From: Closterium sp. NIES-65
Lineage: Eukaryota; Streptophyta; Zygnematophyceae; Desmidiales; Closteriaceae
Direction of reading: 5' to 3'
Assembly: GCA_948144175.1 (NCBI GenBank)
Contig: CANXME010000774.1
Location: 434,001-498,000, forward strand
DNA: 64,000 nucleotides
Under the pieces are notes generated by a model. It searched no databases, was not told the DNA's origin, and saw only the letters and a list, made by a program, of their open reading frames with translations. How positions within the stretch are numbered: position 1 is the stretch's first letter; the number at the start of each line of letters is the position of its first letter. A program made the translations under genes and the position numbers. Shown here piece after piece: positions 23,701 to 35,695 of this stretch.

Positions 23701-26700
23701 TGCTTGTGCTTCCTCTGCTTGTGCTTCCTCTGCTTGCGCTTCCTCTGCTTGTGCTTCCTCTCCTTACGCTTCCTCCACTTGCGCTTCCTCTACTTGCGCT
23801 TCTTCTGCTTACACTTCCTCTGCTTGCGCTCCTCTGCTTGTGCTTCCTCTACTTGTTCTTCCTCTGCTTGCGCATCCTTTGCTTGTGATTCCTCTGCTTG
23901 CACTTCCTCTACTTGCGCTCCTCTGCTTGTGCTTCCTCTGCTTGTGCTTCCTCTCCTTGCGCTTCCTCTGCTTGCGCTTCCTCTGCTTGCACTCCTCTGC
24001 TTGTGCTTCCTCTTCTTGTGCTTCCTCTTCTTGTGCTTCCTTTGCTTGTGCTTCCTCTGCTTGCGCTTCCTCTTCTTGTGCTTCCTCTGCTTGCGCTTCC
24101 TCTTCTTGTGCTTTCTTTGCTTGTGCTTCCTCTACTTGTGCTTCCTCTGCTTGCACTTCCTCTCCTTGCGCTTCCCGTGCTTGCACTTCCTCTGCTTGCG
24201 CTCCTCTGCTTGTGCTTCCTCTTCTTGTGCTTCCTCTGCTTGAGCTTCCTCTGCTTGTGCTTCCTCTGCTTGTTCTTCCTCTGCTTGTGCTTCCTTTGCT
24301 TGAGCTTCCTGTGCTTTTGATTCCTCTGCTTGCGCTTCCTCTGCTTGCGCTCCTCTGCTTGTGCTTCGTCTGCTTGTGCTTCCTCTTCTTGCACTTCCTC
24401 TGCTTGCGCTTCCTCTGCTTACGCTTCCTGTGCTTGCGCTTCCTCTGCTTCCGCTTTCTCTGCTTACACTTCCTCTGCTTGCGCTTCCTCTGCGTGCGCT
24501 TCCTCTGCTTACGCTTCCTCTACTTGCGCTTCCTTTGCTTGCGCTTCCTCTGCTTACACTTCCTCTGCTTGCGCTCCTGTGCTTGTGATTCCTCCGCTTG
24601 CGCTTCCTCTTCTTGTGCTTCCTCTGCTTGCACTTCCTCTGCTTGCGCTCCTCTGCTTGTGCTTCCTCTGCTTGTGCTTCCTCTCGTTGCACTTCCTTTG
24701 CTTGTGCTTCCTCTGCTTGCACTCCTTTGCCTGTGCTGCCTCTGCTTGTGCTTCGTCTGCTTGCTCTTCCTCTTCTTGTGCTTCCTCTTCTTGTGCTTCC
24801 TTTGCTTGTACTTCCTCTGCTTGCGCTTCCTCTGCTTGTGCTTCCTCTGCTTGCGCTTGCTCTGATTGTGCTTTCTCTGCTTGTGCTTCCTCTATTTGTG
24901 CTTCCTCTGCTTGCGCTTCCTCTCCTTGGGCTTCCTGTGCTTGCACTTCCTCTGCTTGCGCTCCTCTGCTTCTGCTTCCTCTGCTTGCGCTTCCTCTACT
25001 TGTGCTTTCTCTGCTTGTGCTTCCTCTACTTGTGCTTCCTCTGCTTGCGCTTCCTCTCCTTGCGCTTTCTATGCTTGCACTTCCTCTTCTTGCGCTCCTC
25101 TGCTTGTGCCTCCTCTTCTTGCGCTTAGTTTGCTTGTGCTTCCTTTGCTTGAGCTTCCTCTGCTTTTGCTTCCTCTGCTTGCGCTTCCTCTGCTTGCGCT
25201 CCTCTGCTTGTGTTTCCTCTGCTTGTGCTTCCTCTGCTTGCGCTTCCTCTGCTTGCGCTTCCTCTGCTTACGCTTCCTCTACTTGCGCTTCCTCTGCTTG
25301 CGCTTCCTCTGCTTACACTTCCATTGCTTGCGCTCCTCTGCTTGTGCTTCCTCTGCTTGTGCTTCCTCTGCTTGCGCTTCCTTTGCTTGTGATTCCTCTG
25401 CTTGCACTTCCTCTGCTTGTACTTCCTCTGCTTGCACTTCCTCTGCTTGCGCTCCTCTGCTTGTGCTTCCTCTGCTTGTGCTTCGTCTCCTTGCGCTTCC
25501 TCTGCTTGCGCTTCCTCTGCTTGCACTCCTCTGCTTGTGCTTCCTCTGCTTGTGCTTCGTCTGCTTGCTCTTCCTCTTCTTGTGCTTCCTCTTCTTGTGC
25601 TTCCTTTGCTTGTGCTTCCTCTGCTTGCGCTTCCTCTTCTTGTGCTTCCTCTGCTTGCGCTTCCTCTGCTTGTGCTTTCTCTGCTTGTGCTTCCTCTACT
25701 TGTGCTTCCTCTGCTTGCGCTTCCTCTCCTTGCGCTTCCCGTGCTTGCAATTCCTCTGCTTGCGTTCCTCTGCTTGTGCTTCCTCTTCTTGTGCTTCCTC
25801 TGCTTGAGCTTCCTCTGCTTGGGCTTCCTCTGCTTGTTCTTCCTCTGCTTGTGCTTCCTTTGCTTGAGCTTCCTGTGCTTTTGCTTCCTCTGCTTGCGCT
25901 TCCTCTACTTGCGCTCCTCTGCTTGAGCTTCGTCTGCTTGCGCTTCCTCTGCTTGCACTTCCTCTGCTTGCGCTTCCTCTGCTTACGCTTCCTGTGCTTG
26001 CGCTTCCTCTGCTTCCGCTTTCTCTCCTTACACTTCCTCTGCTTGCGCTCCTCTGCTTGTGCTTCCTCTGCTTGTGCTTCCTCTGCTTGCACTTCCTTTG
26101 CTTGTGATTCCTCTGCTTGCTCTTCCTCTGCTTGTGCTTCCTTTGCTTGCACTTCAACTGCTTGCGCTCCTCTGCTTGTGCTTCCTCTGCTTGTGCTTCC
26201 TCTCGTTGCGCTTCCTCTGCTTGCGCTCCTCTGCTTGTGCTTCCTCTGCTTGTGCTTCGTCTGCTTGCGCTTTTTCTGCTTGTGCTTCCTCTTCTTGCGC
26301 TTCCTTTGCTTGTGCTTCCTCTGCTTGCGCTTCCTCTGCTTGTGCTTCATCTTCTTTTGCTTTCTCTGCTTGAGCTTCCTTTGCTTGTGCTTCCTTTGCT
26401 TGTGCCTCCTCTGCTTGCGCTTCCTCTGCTTGTGCTTCGTCTGCTTGTGCTTCCTTTGCTTGAGCTTCCTCTGCTTTTGCTTCCTCTGCTTGCGCTTCCT
26501 CTGCTTGCGCTCCTCTGCTTGTGCTTCCTCTGCTTGTGCTTCCGCTGCTTGCGCTTCCTCTGCTTGCGCTTCCTCTTCTTACGCTTCCTCTACTTGCGCT
26601 TCCTCTGCTTGCGCTTCCTCTGCTAACACTTCCTCTGCTTGCGCTCCTCTGCTTGTGCTTCCTCTACTTGTGCTTCCTCTGCTTGCGCTTCCTTGGCTTG

Positions 26701-28527
26701 TGATTCCTGTGCTTGCGCTTCCTCCGCTTGTGCTTCCTCTGCTTGCACTTCCTCTGCCTCCGCTCCTCTGCTTGCGCTTCCTCTCCTTGCGCTTCCTGTG
26801 CTTGCACTTCCTCTGCTTGCGCTCCTCTGCTTATGCTTCCTCTGCTTGCGCTTCCTCTGCTTGTGCTTCCTCTGCTTGCACTTCCTATGCTTCTGCTTCC
26901 TCTGCTTGGGCTCCTCTGCTTGTGCTTCCACTGCTTGTGCTTCCTCTGCTTGCGCTTCCTGTGCTTGTGCTTCCTCTGCTTGTGCTTCCTCTGCTTGCAC
27001 TTCCTCTGCTTGCGCTTCCTCTGCTTGCGCTCCTCTGCTTTTGCTTCCTCTGCTTGTGCTTCCTCTGCTTGCGCTTACTCTAGTTGTGCTTCCGCTACTT
27101 GTGCTTCCTCTGCTTGTGCTTCTTATACTTGCGCTTCCTCTGCTTGCGCTTCCTCTCCTTGCGCTTCCTGTGCTTACGCTTCCTCTGCTTGCGCTCCTCT
27201 GCTTGTGCTTCCTCTGCTTGTGCTTCCTCTGCTTGTGCTTCCTCTGCTTGCGTTTCCTCTGCTTGTGCTTCCTCTGCTTGCACTTCCTATGCTTCTGCTT
27301 CCTCTGCTTGGGCTCCTCTGCTTGTGCTTCCACTGCTTGTGCTTCTTCTGCTTGCGCTTCCTGTGCTTGTGCTTCCTCTGCTTGTGCTTCCTCTGCTTGC
27401 ACTTCCTCTGCTTGCGCTTCCTCTGCTTGCGCTCCTCTGCTTTTGCTTCCTCTGCTTGTGCTTCCTCTGCTTGCGCTTACTCTTGTTGTGCTTCCACTAC
27501 TTGTGCTTCCTCTGCTTGTGCTTCCTCTACTTGCGCTTCCTCTCCTTGCGATTCCTCTCCTTGCGCTTCCTGTGCTTACGCTTCCTCTGCTTGCGCTCCT
27601 CTGCTTGTGTTTCCTCTGCTTGTGCTTCCTCTGCTTGTGCTTCCTCTGCTTGTGCTTCCTCTGCTTGTGCTTCCTCTGCTTGTGCTTCCTCTCCTTGCGC
27701 TTCCTCTGCTTGCGCTTCCTCTGCTTGCACTCCTCTGCTTGTACTTCCTTTGCTTGTGCTTCGTCTGCTTGCTCTTCCTCTTCTTGTGCTTCCTCTTCTT
27801 GTGCTTCCTTTGCTTGTGCTTCCTCTCCTTGCGCTTCCTGTGCTTACGCTTCCTCTGCTTGCGCTCCTCTGCTTGTGCTTCCTCTGCTTGTGCTTCCTCT
27901 GCTTGCGCTTCCTCTGCTTGTGCTTCGTCTGCTTGTGCTTCCTTTGCTTAAGCTTCCTCTGCTTTTGCTTCCTCTGCTTGCGCTTCCTCTTCTTGTGCTC
28001 CTCTGCTTTTGCTTCCTCTGCTTGTGCTTCCTCTGCTTGCGCTTCCTCTGCTTGCGCTTCCTCTGCTTACCCTTCCTCTGCTTGCGCTTCCTCTGCTTGC
28101 GCTTCGTCTGCTTACCCTTCCTCTGCTTGCGCTCCTCTGCTTGTGCTTCCTCTTCTTGTGCTTCCTCTGCTTGCGCTTCCTTTGCTTGTGATTCCTCTGC
28201 TTGCGCTTCCTCTGCTTGTGCTTCCTCTGCTTGCACTTCCTCTACTTGCGCTCCTCTGCTTGTGCTTCCTCTGCTTGTGCTTCCTCTCCTTGCGCTTCCT
28301 CTGCTTGCGCTTCCTCTGCTTGCACTCCTCTGCTTGTACTTCCTTGCTTTTGCTTCGTCTGCTTGCTCTTCCTCTTCTTGTGCTTCCTCTTCTTGTGCTT
28401 CTTTTGCTTGTGCTTCCTTTGCTTGCGCTTCCTCTGCTTGTGCTTTCTCTACTTGTGCTTCCTCTACTTGTGCTTCCTCTGCTTGCGCTTCCTCTCCTTG
28501 CACTTCCTATGCTTGCACTTCCTCTGA
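22590..28527 (-). repeat. R1 super-HOR block, copy B
   Basis: Second copy of 12900-18527. Its 26.1-28.5 kb part is also a third partial copy of the 3.98-kb HOR. Tracts at 26521, 26639 and 27084 lie 6,074 bp after 20447, 20565 and 21010. The block ends near the CTCTGATTGCGCTCC unit at 28523, after which the R1-type variant order breaks down. Confidence 0.84.
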
Positions 28528-31070
28528 TTGCGCTCCTCTGCTTGGGCTTCCTCTGCTTGTGCTTCTTCTGCTTGCGCTTCCTCTGCTTGTGCTTCCTCTG
28601 CTTGTGCTTCCTCTGCTTGCGCTTCCTGTGCTTGTGCTTCCTCTTCTTGCGCTTCCTTTGCTTGTGCTTCCTCTGCTTGCGCTTCCTCTGCTTGAGCTTC
28701 TTTTGCTTGTGCTTCCTTTGCTTGTGCCTCCTTTGCTTGCGCTTCCTCTGCTTGTGCTTCGTCTGCTTGTGCTTCCTTTGCTTGAGCTTCCTCTGCTTTT
28801 GCTTCCTCTGCTTGCGCTTCCTCTGCTTGCGCTCCTCTGCTTGTGCTTCCTCTGCTTGTGCTTCCTCTGCTTGCGCTTCCTCTGCTTGTGCTTCCTCTGC
28901 TTGCGCTTCCTCTGCTTGCGCTTCCTCAGCTTGCACTTCCTCTGCTTGTGCTTCCTCTGCTTGCGCTTCCTCTGCTTGTGCTTCCTCTTCTTGTGCTTCC
29001 TCTGCTTGAGCTTCCTCTACTTGTGCTTCCTCTGCTTGTGCTTCCCTTGCTTGCGCTTCCTCTGCTTGTGCTTACTTTGCTTGTGCTTCCTTTGCTTGAG
29101 CTTCCTCTACTTTTGCTTCCTCTGCTTGCGCTTCCTCTGCTTGCGCTCCTCTGCTTGTGCTTCCTCTGCTTGTGCTTCCTCTGCTTACGCTTCCTTTGCT
29201 TGCGCTTCCTCTGCTTGCGCTTCCTGTGCTTGCGCTTCCTCTACTTACGCTTCCTCTGCTTGTGCTTCCTCTGCTTACGCTTCCTCTGCTTACGCTTCCT
29301 CTACTTACGCTTCCTCTGCTTACGCTTCCTCTGCTTGCGCTCCTCTACTTGTGCTTCCTCTGCTTGTGCTTCTTCTGCTTGCGCTTTCTTTGCTTGTGCT
29401 TCCTCTGCTTGCGCTTCCTCCGCTTGTGCTTCCTTTGCTTCCACTTCCTCTGCTTGCGCTCCACTGCTTGTGCTTCCTCTACTTGTGCTTCCTCTCAATG
29501 CGCTTCCTCTGCTTGCGCTTCCTCAGCTTGCGCTCCTCTGCTTGTGCTTCCTCGGCTTGTGCTTCGTCCGCTTGCGCTTCCTCTGCTTGTGCTTTCTCTG
29601 CTTGCGCTTCCTTTGCTTGCGCTTCCTCTCCTTGCGCTTCCTCTTCTTGTGCTTCCTCTGCTTGCGGTTTCTCTTCTTGTGCTTCCTCGGCTTGCGCTTC
29701 CTCTACTTGCGCTTCCTCTGCTTGCGCTTCCTTTCCTTGCGCTTCCTCTGCTTGTGCTTCCTCTGCTTGTGCTCCTCTGCTTGCGCTTCCTCTACTTGTG
29801 CTTCCTCTGCTTGCGCTTCCTCTGCTTGTGCTTCCTCTGCTTGTGCTTCCTCTGCTTGCGCTTCTTTGCTTGTGCTTCCTATGCTTGTGCTTCCTCAACT
29901 TGCGCTTCCTCTGCTTGTGCTTCCTCTGCTTGCGCTTCCTCTGCTGTTGCTTCCTCTGCTTTTGCTTCCTCTTCTTGCGCTTCCTGTGCTTGTGCTTCCT
30001 CTTCTTGCGCTTGCTCTCCTTACGCTTCCTCTGCTTGTGCTTCCTCTGCTTGCTCTTTCTTTGCTTGCGCTTCCTGTGCTTGAGCTCCTCTGCTTGTAAT
30101 TCCTCTGCTTGGACTTCCTCTGCTTGTACTTCCTCTTCTTGTGCTTCCTCTCCTTGCGCTTCCTTTGCTTGTGCTTCCTCTTCTTGCGCTTCCTCTGCTT
30201 GCGGTCCTCTGCTTGTGCTTCCTCTGCTTGTGCTTCTTGCTTGTGCTTACTTTGCTTGCACTTCCTCTGCTTGTGCTTCCTCCACTTGCGCTTCCTCTAC
30301 TTGCGCTTCCTCTGCTTGCGCTTCCTCCTCTTGCGCTTCCTCTGCTTACGCTTCCTCTGCTTGTGCTTCCTCTGCTTGCTCTTCCTTTGCTTACGCTTCC
30401 TCTGCCTGCGCTCCTCTGCTTTTGCTTCCTCTACTTGTGCTTCCTCTGCTTGCGCTTCCTCTGCTTGTGCTTCCTCTACTTGCGCTCCTTCTACTTATGC
30501 TTTTGTGCTTGCGCTTTCTCTGCTTGCGCTCCTCTGCTTGTGCTTCCTCTGCTTGCAATTCCTCTGCTTGCGCTTCCTCTGCTTGAGCTTCCTCTGCTTG
30601 CGCTCCTCTGCTTGTGCTTCCTCTGCTTGTGCTTCCTCTGCTTGCGCTTCGTCTGCTTGTGCTTCCTCTGCTTGCGCTTCCTCTGCTTGCGCTTCCTCTC
30701 CTTGCGCTTCCTCTGCTTGCGCTTCCTTTGCTTGCGCTCCTCTACTTGTGCTTCCTCTGCTTGCGCTTCTTCTGCTTGAACTTCCTGTGCTTGCGCCTCC
30801 TTTGCTTGTGCTTCCTCTTCTTGCGCTTCCTCTGCTTGCACTTTCTCTGCATGCGCTTCCTCTGCTTGTGCTTCCTCTGCTTATGCTTCCTCTGCTTGTG
30901 CTTCCTCTGCTTGCGCTTCCTCTACTTGTGCTTCCTCTGCTTGCGCTTCCTCTGCTTGCGCTTCCTCTGCTTGCGCTTCCACTACTTGTGCTTCCTCTGC
31001 TTGCGCTTCCTCTGCTTGCGCTTCCTCTGCTTGCGCTTCCTCTGCTTGCGCCTCGTCTGCTTGGGCTCCT
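28528..31070 (-). repeat. Transition tract between R1 and R2 satellite domains
   Basis: Same monomer, but without the ordered R1 markers and before the first R2 marker (CTCTAAATGGGC at 31070). It holds unusual units: GCTTACGCTTCC repeated about five times between 29240 and 29330, TCTCAATGCGC near 29493, and a degraded stretch around 30485-30515 (CTCCTTCTACTTATGCTTTTG). It also has GTGCTTCTTGCTTG at about 30233. No gene is seen. Confidence 0.7.
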
Positions 31071-32699
31071 CTAAATGGGCTTCCTGTGCTTGCGCTTCCT
31101 CTGCTTGCGCTCCTCTGCTTGTGCTTCCTCTGCTTGTGCTTCCTCTGCTAGCGCTTCCTCTGCTTGTGCTTCCTCTGCTTGCGCTTCCTCTACTTGTGCT
31201 TCCTCTACTTGCGCTTCCTCTGCTTGCGCTTTCTTTGCTTGCGCTTCCTCTACTTGCGCTTCCTCTGCTTGCGCTTCCTATGCCTGTGCTTCCTCTACTT
31301 GCGGTTCCTCTGCTTGTGCTTCCTCTACTTGCGCTTCCTCTGCTTGCGCTACCTTTGCTTGCGCTTCCTCTTCTTGCGCTTCCTCTGCTTGCGCTTCCTC
31401 TGCTTGCGCTCCTCTGCTTGTGCTTCCTCTGCTTGTGCCTCGTCTGCTTGTGCTTCCTCTGCTTGCGCTTCCTCTGCTTTTGCTTCCTCTGCTTGCGCTT
31501 CCTCTGCTTGTGCTTCCTCTGCTTGTGCTTCCTTGAAGTGGGCTTCCTCTTCATGTGCTTCCTCTGCTTGCGCTTCCTCTGCTTGCGCTTCCGCTGCTTG
31601 CACTTCTTCTGCTTGTGCTTCATCTACTTGCGCTTCCTCTGCTTGCGCTTCCTCTTTTTGCGTTTCCTCTGCTTGCACTTCCTCTGCTTGCGCTCCTCTG
31701 CTTGTGCTTCCTCTAGTTATGCTTCCTCTACTTGCGCTTCCTCTGCTTGTGCTTCCTCCGCTTGCGCTTCCTCTTCTTGTGCTTCCTTTGCTTGCGCTTC
31801 CTCTGCTTGCGCTCCTCTGCTTGTGCTTCCTCTGCTTGTGCTTCCTCTGCTTGTGCTTCCTCTTCTTGCGCTTCCTCTGCTTGTGCTTCCTCTGCTTGCG
31901 CTTCCTCGGCTTGTGCTTCCTCTACTTACGCTTCCTCTGCTTGCGCTTCCTCTGCTCGCGCTTCCTTTGCTTGTGCTTCCTCTGCTTGTGCTTCCTCTGC
32001 TTGTGCTTCCTCAACTTGCGCTTCCTCTGCTTGCGCTTCCTCTGGTTGTGACTCCTTAGCTTCCGCTTCCTCTGCTTGCGCTTCCTCTGCTTGTGCTTCC
32101 TCTTCTTGCGCTTCCTCTGCTTGCGCTTCCTGTGCTTGCGCTCCTCTGCGTGTGCTTCCTCTGCTTGTGCTTCCTCTGCTTGCGCATCCTCTGCTTGTGC
32201 TTCCTGTGCTTCCGCTTCCTCTACTTGTGCTTCCTCTGCTTGCGCTTCCTCTGCTTGTGCTTCCTCTGCTTGTGCTTCCTCTGCTTGCGCTTCTTAGCTT
32301 GTGTTTCCTATGCTTGTGCTTCCTCTACTTGCGCTTCCTCTGCTTGAGCTTCCTCTGCTTGCGCTTCCTCTGCTGTTACTTCCTCTGCTTGTGCTTCCTC
32401 TGCTTGTGCTTCCTCTGCTTGCGCTCCTCTGCTTGTGCTTCCTCTGCTTGTGCTTCCTCTACTTGCGCATCCTCTGCTTGTGCTTCCTTTGCATGCGCTT
32501 CCTCTGCGTGTGCTTCCTCTGCTTGCGCTTCCTCTGCTTGCGCTCCTCTGATTGTGCTTCCTCTGCTTGTGCTTCCTGTGCTTGTGCTTCCTCTTCTTGT
32601 GCTTCCTCTGCTTGCGCTTCCTCTGCTTGTTCTTCCTCTACTTATGCTTCCTCTGCTTGCGCTTCCTCTTCTTGTGCTTCCTCTGCTTGTGCTTCCTCT

Positions 32700-35695
32700 T
32701 CTTGTGCTCCTCTGCTTGTGCTTCCGTTGCTTGTGCTTCCTCTGCTTGTGCTCCCTCTTCTTGCGCTTCCTCTGCTTGTGCTTCCTCTGCTTGCGCTTCC
32801 TCTGCTTGTGCTTCCTCTGCTTGTGCTTCCTCTGCTTGTTCTTCCTCTGCTTGCGCTTCCTCTGCTTGCGCTTCCTCTGGTTGTGACTCCTCAGCTTGCG
32901 CTTCCTGTGTGTGCGCTTCTTCTACTTGGGCTTCCTCTGCTTGCGCTTCCTGTGCTTGCGCTTCCTCTGCTTGCGCTCCTCTACTTGTGCTTCCTCTGCT
33001 TGTGCTTCCTCCGCTTGCGCTTCCTTTGCTTGCGCTTCCTCTGCTTGTGCTTCCTCTGCTTGTGCTCCCTCTGCTTGCCCTTCTTCTGCTATTGCTTCCT
33101 CTGCTTGTGCTTCCTCTTCTTACGCTTCCTGTGCTTGTGCTTCCTCTGCTTGCGCTTGCTCTCCTTACGCTTCCTCTGCTTGAGCTCCTCTGCTTGTACT
33201 TCCTCTGCTTGTGCTTCCCCTGCTTGCGCTTCCTCTGCTTGTGCTTCCTCTCCTTGCGCTTCCTCTGCTTGTGCTTCCTCTGATTGCGCTTCCTCTGCTT
33301 GTGCTTCCTCTGCTTGTGCTTCCTCTGCTTGTGCTTCCTCTTCTTGCGCTTCCTCTGCTTGTGCTTCCTCTACTTGCGCTTCCTCTGCTTGTGCTTCCTC
33401 TGCTTGTGCTTCCTCTGCATGTTCTTCCTCTGCTTGCGCTTCCTCTGCTTGCGCTTCCTCTGGTTGTGACTCCTCAGCTTGCGCTTCCTCTGCGTGCGCT
33501 TCCTCTGCTTGTGCTTCCTCTGCTTGCGCTTCCTGTGCTTGCGCTTCCTCTGCTTGCGCTCCTCTACTTGTGCTTCCTCTGCTTGTGCTTCCTCTGCTTG
33601 CGCTTCCTATGCTTGTGCTTCCTCTGCTTCCGCTTCCTCTACTTGTGCTTCCTCTGCTTGCGCTTCCTCTGCTTGTGCTTCCTTTGCTTGTGCTTCCTCT
33701 GCTTGCGCTTCTTTGCTTGTGCTTCCTATGCTTGTGCTTGCTCTACTTGCGCTTCCTCTGCTTGTGCTTCCTCTGCTTGCGCTTCTTCTGCTGTTGCTTC
33801 CTCTGCTTGTGCTTCCTCTTCTTGCGCTTCCTGTGCTTGTGCTTCCTCTGCTTGCGCTTGCTCTCCTTACGCTTCCTCTGCTTGAGCTCATCTCCTTGTA
33901 CTTCCTCTGCTTGTGCTTCCCCTGCTTGCGCTTCCTCTGCTTGTGCTTCCTCTCCTTGCGCTTCCTCTGCTTGTGCTTCCTCTGCTTGGGCTCCTCTGCT
34001 TGTGCTTTCTCTGCTTGTGCTTCTTGCTTGTGCTTCCTCTTCTTGCGCTTCCTCTGCTTGTGCTTCCTCTACTTGCGCTTCCTCTGCTTGCGCTTCCTCT
34101 GCTTGCGCTTCCTCTTCTTGCGCTTCCTTTGCTTACGCTTCCTTGCTTGTGCTTCCTCCGCTTACGCTTCCTTTGCTTGTGCTTCCTTTGCTTACGCTTC
34201 CTCTGCCTGCGCTCCTCTGCTTGTGCTTCCTCTGCTTGTGCTTCCTCTGCTTGCGCTTCCTCTGCTTATGCTTCCTCTACTTGCGCTTCCTCTGCTTGCG
34301 TTCTCTGCTTGCGCTTCCTCTGCTTGCGCTCCTCTGCTTGTGCTTCCTCTGCTTGCGATTCCTCTGCTTGCGCTTCCTTTGCTTGCGCTTCCTCTGCTTG
34401 CGCTCCTCTGCTTGTGCTTCCTGTGCTTGTTCTTCCTTTGCTTGCGCTTCGTCTGCTTGTGCTTCCTATGCTTGCGCTTCCTCTGCTTGCGCAAATCCTC
34501 TCCTTGCGCTTCCTCTGCTTGCGCTTCCTTTGCTTGCGCTCCTCTACTTGTGCTTCCTCTGCTTGCCCTTCCTCTGCTTGTGCTTCTTGTGCTTGCGCCT
34601 CCTCTGCTTGTGCTTCCTCTTCTTGCGCTTCCTCTGCTTGCACTTCCTCTGCATGCGCTTCCTCTGCTTCTGCTTCCTCTACTTATGCTTCCTCTGCTTG
34701 TGCTTCCTCTGCTTGCACTTCCTCTACTTGTGCTTCCTCTCCTTGCGCTTCCTCTGCTTGCGCTTCCTCTGCTTGCGCTTCATCTTCTTGCGCTTCCTCT
34801 GCTTGCGCTTCCTCTGCTTGCGCTTCCTCTGCTTGCGCTTCCTCTGCTTGCGCCTCCTCTGCTTGGGCTCCTCTAAATGGGCTTCCAATGCTTGTGCTTC
34901 CTCTACTTGCACTTCGTCTGCTTGTGCTTCCTCTGCTTGCGCTTCCTCTGCTTTCGCTACCCCTACTTGTGCTTCCTATGCTTGTGCTTCCTCTGCTTGT
35001 GCTTCCTATGCTTGTGCTTCCTCTGCTTGTGCTTCCTCTGCTTGTGCTTCCTCTTCTTGCGCTTCCTCAGCTTGCGCTCCTCTGCTTGCGCTTCCTTTGC
35101 TTTGGCTTCCTCTGCTCGTGCTTCCTCTGCTTGTGCTTCCTCTGCTTGCGCTCCTCTGCTTGCGCTTCCTTTGCTTGCGCTTCCTCTGCTTGTGCTACCT
35201 CTGCTTGTGCTTCCTACGCTTGTGCTTCCTCTGCTTGTGCTTCCTCTTCTTGCGTTTCCTCTTCTTGTGCTTCCTGTGCTTGCGCTTCCTTTGCTTCCGC
35301 TCCTCTGCTTGTGCTTCCTCTGCTTGTGCTTCCTCTGCTAGCGCTTCCTCTGCTTGTGCTTCCTCTACTTGTGCTTCCTCTACTTGTGCTTCCTCTACTT
35401 GCGCTTCCTCTGCTTGCTATTCCTTTGCTTGCGCTTCCTCTACTTGCGCTTCCTCTGATTGCGCTTCCTATGCTTGTGCTTCCTCTACTTGCGCTTCCTC
35501 TGCTTGTGCTTCCTCTACTTGCGCTTCCTCTGCTTGCGCTTCCTTTGCTTGCGCTTCCTCTGCTTGCGCTTCCTCTGCTTGCGCTTCCTCTGCTTGCGCT
35601 CCTCTGCTTGTGCTTCCTCTGCTTGTGCCTCCACTGCTTGTGCTTCCTCTGCTTGCGCTTCCTCTTCTTGTGCTTCCTCTGCTTGTGCTTCCTCT
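32700..35695 (-). repeat. R2 HOR of about 2.95-3.0 kb, copy 1
   Basis: Anchor pairs with the next copy: CTTGTGCTCC 32701 with 35697 (2,996), the 32896 tract with 35847 (2,951), the 33211 tract with 36192 and 33479 with 36460 (2,981), and TAAATGGG 34874 with 37868 (2,994). TAAATGGGCTTCCAATGC is seen only at these last two positions. The offset varies by multiples of about one monomer plus single bases. The ends are uncertain by about 100 bp. Confidence 0.78.
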
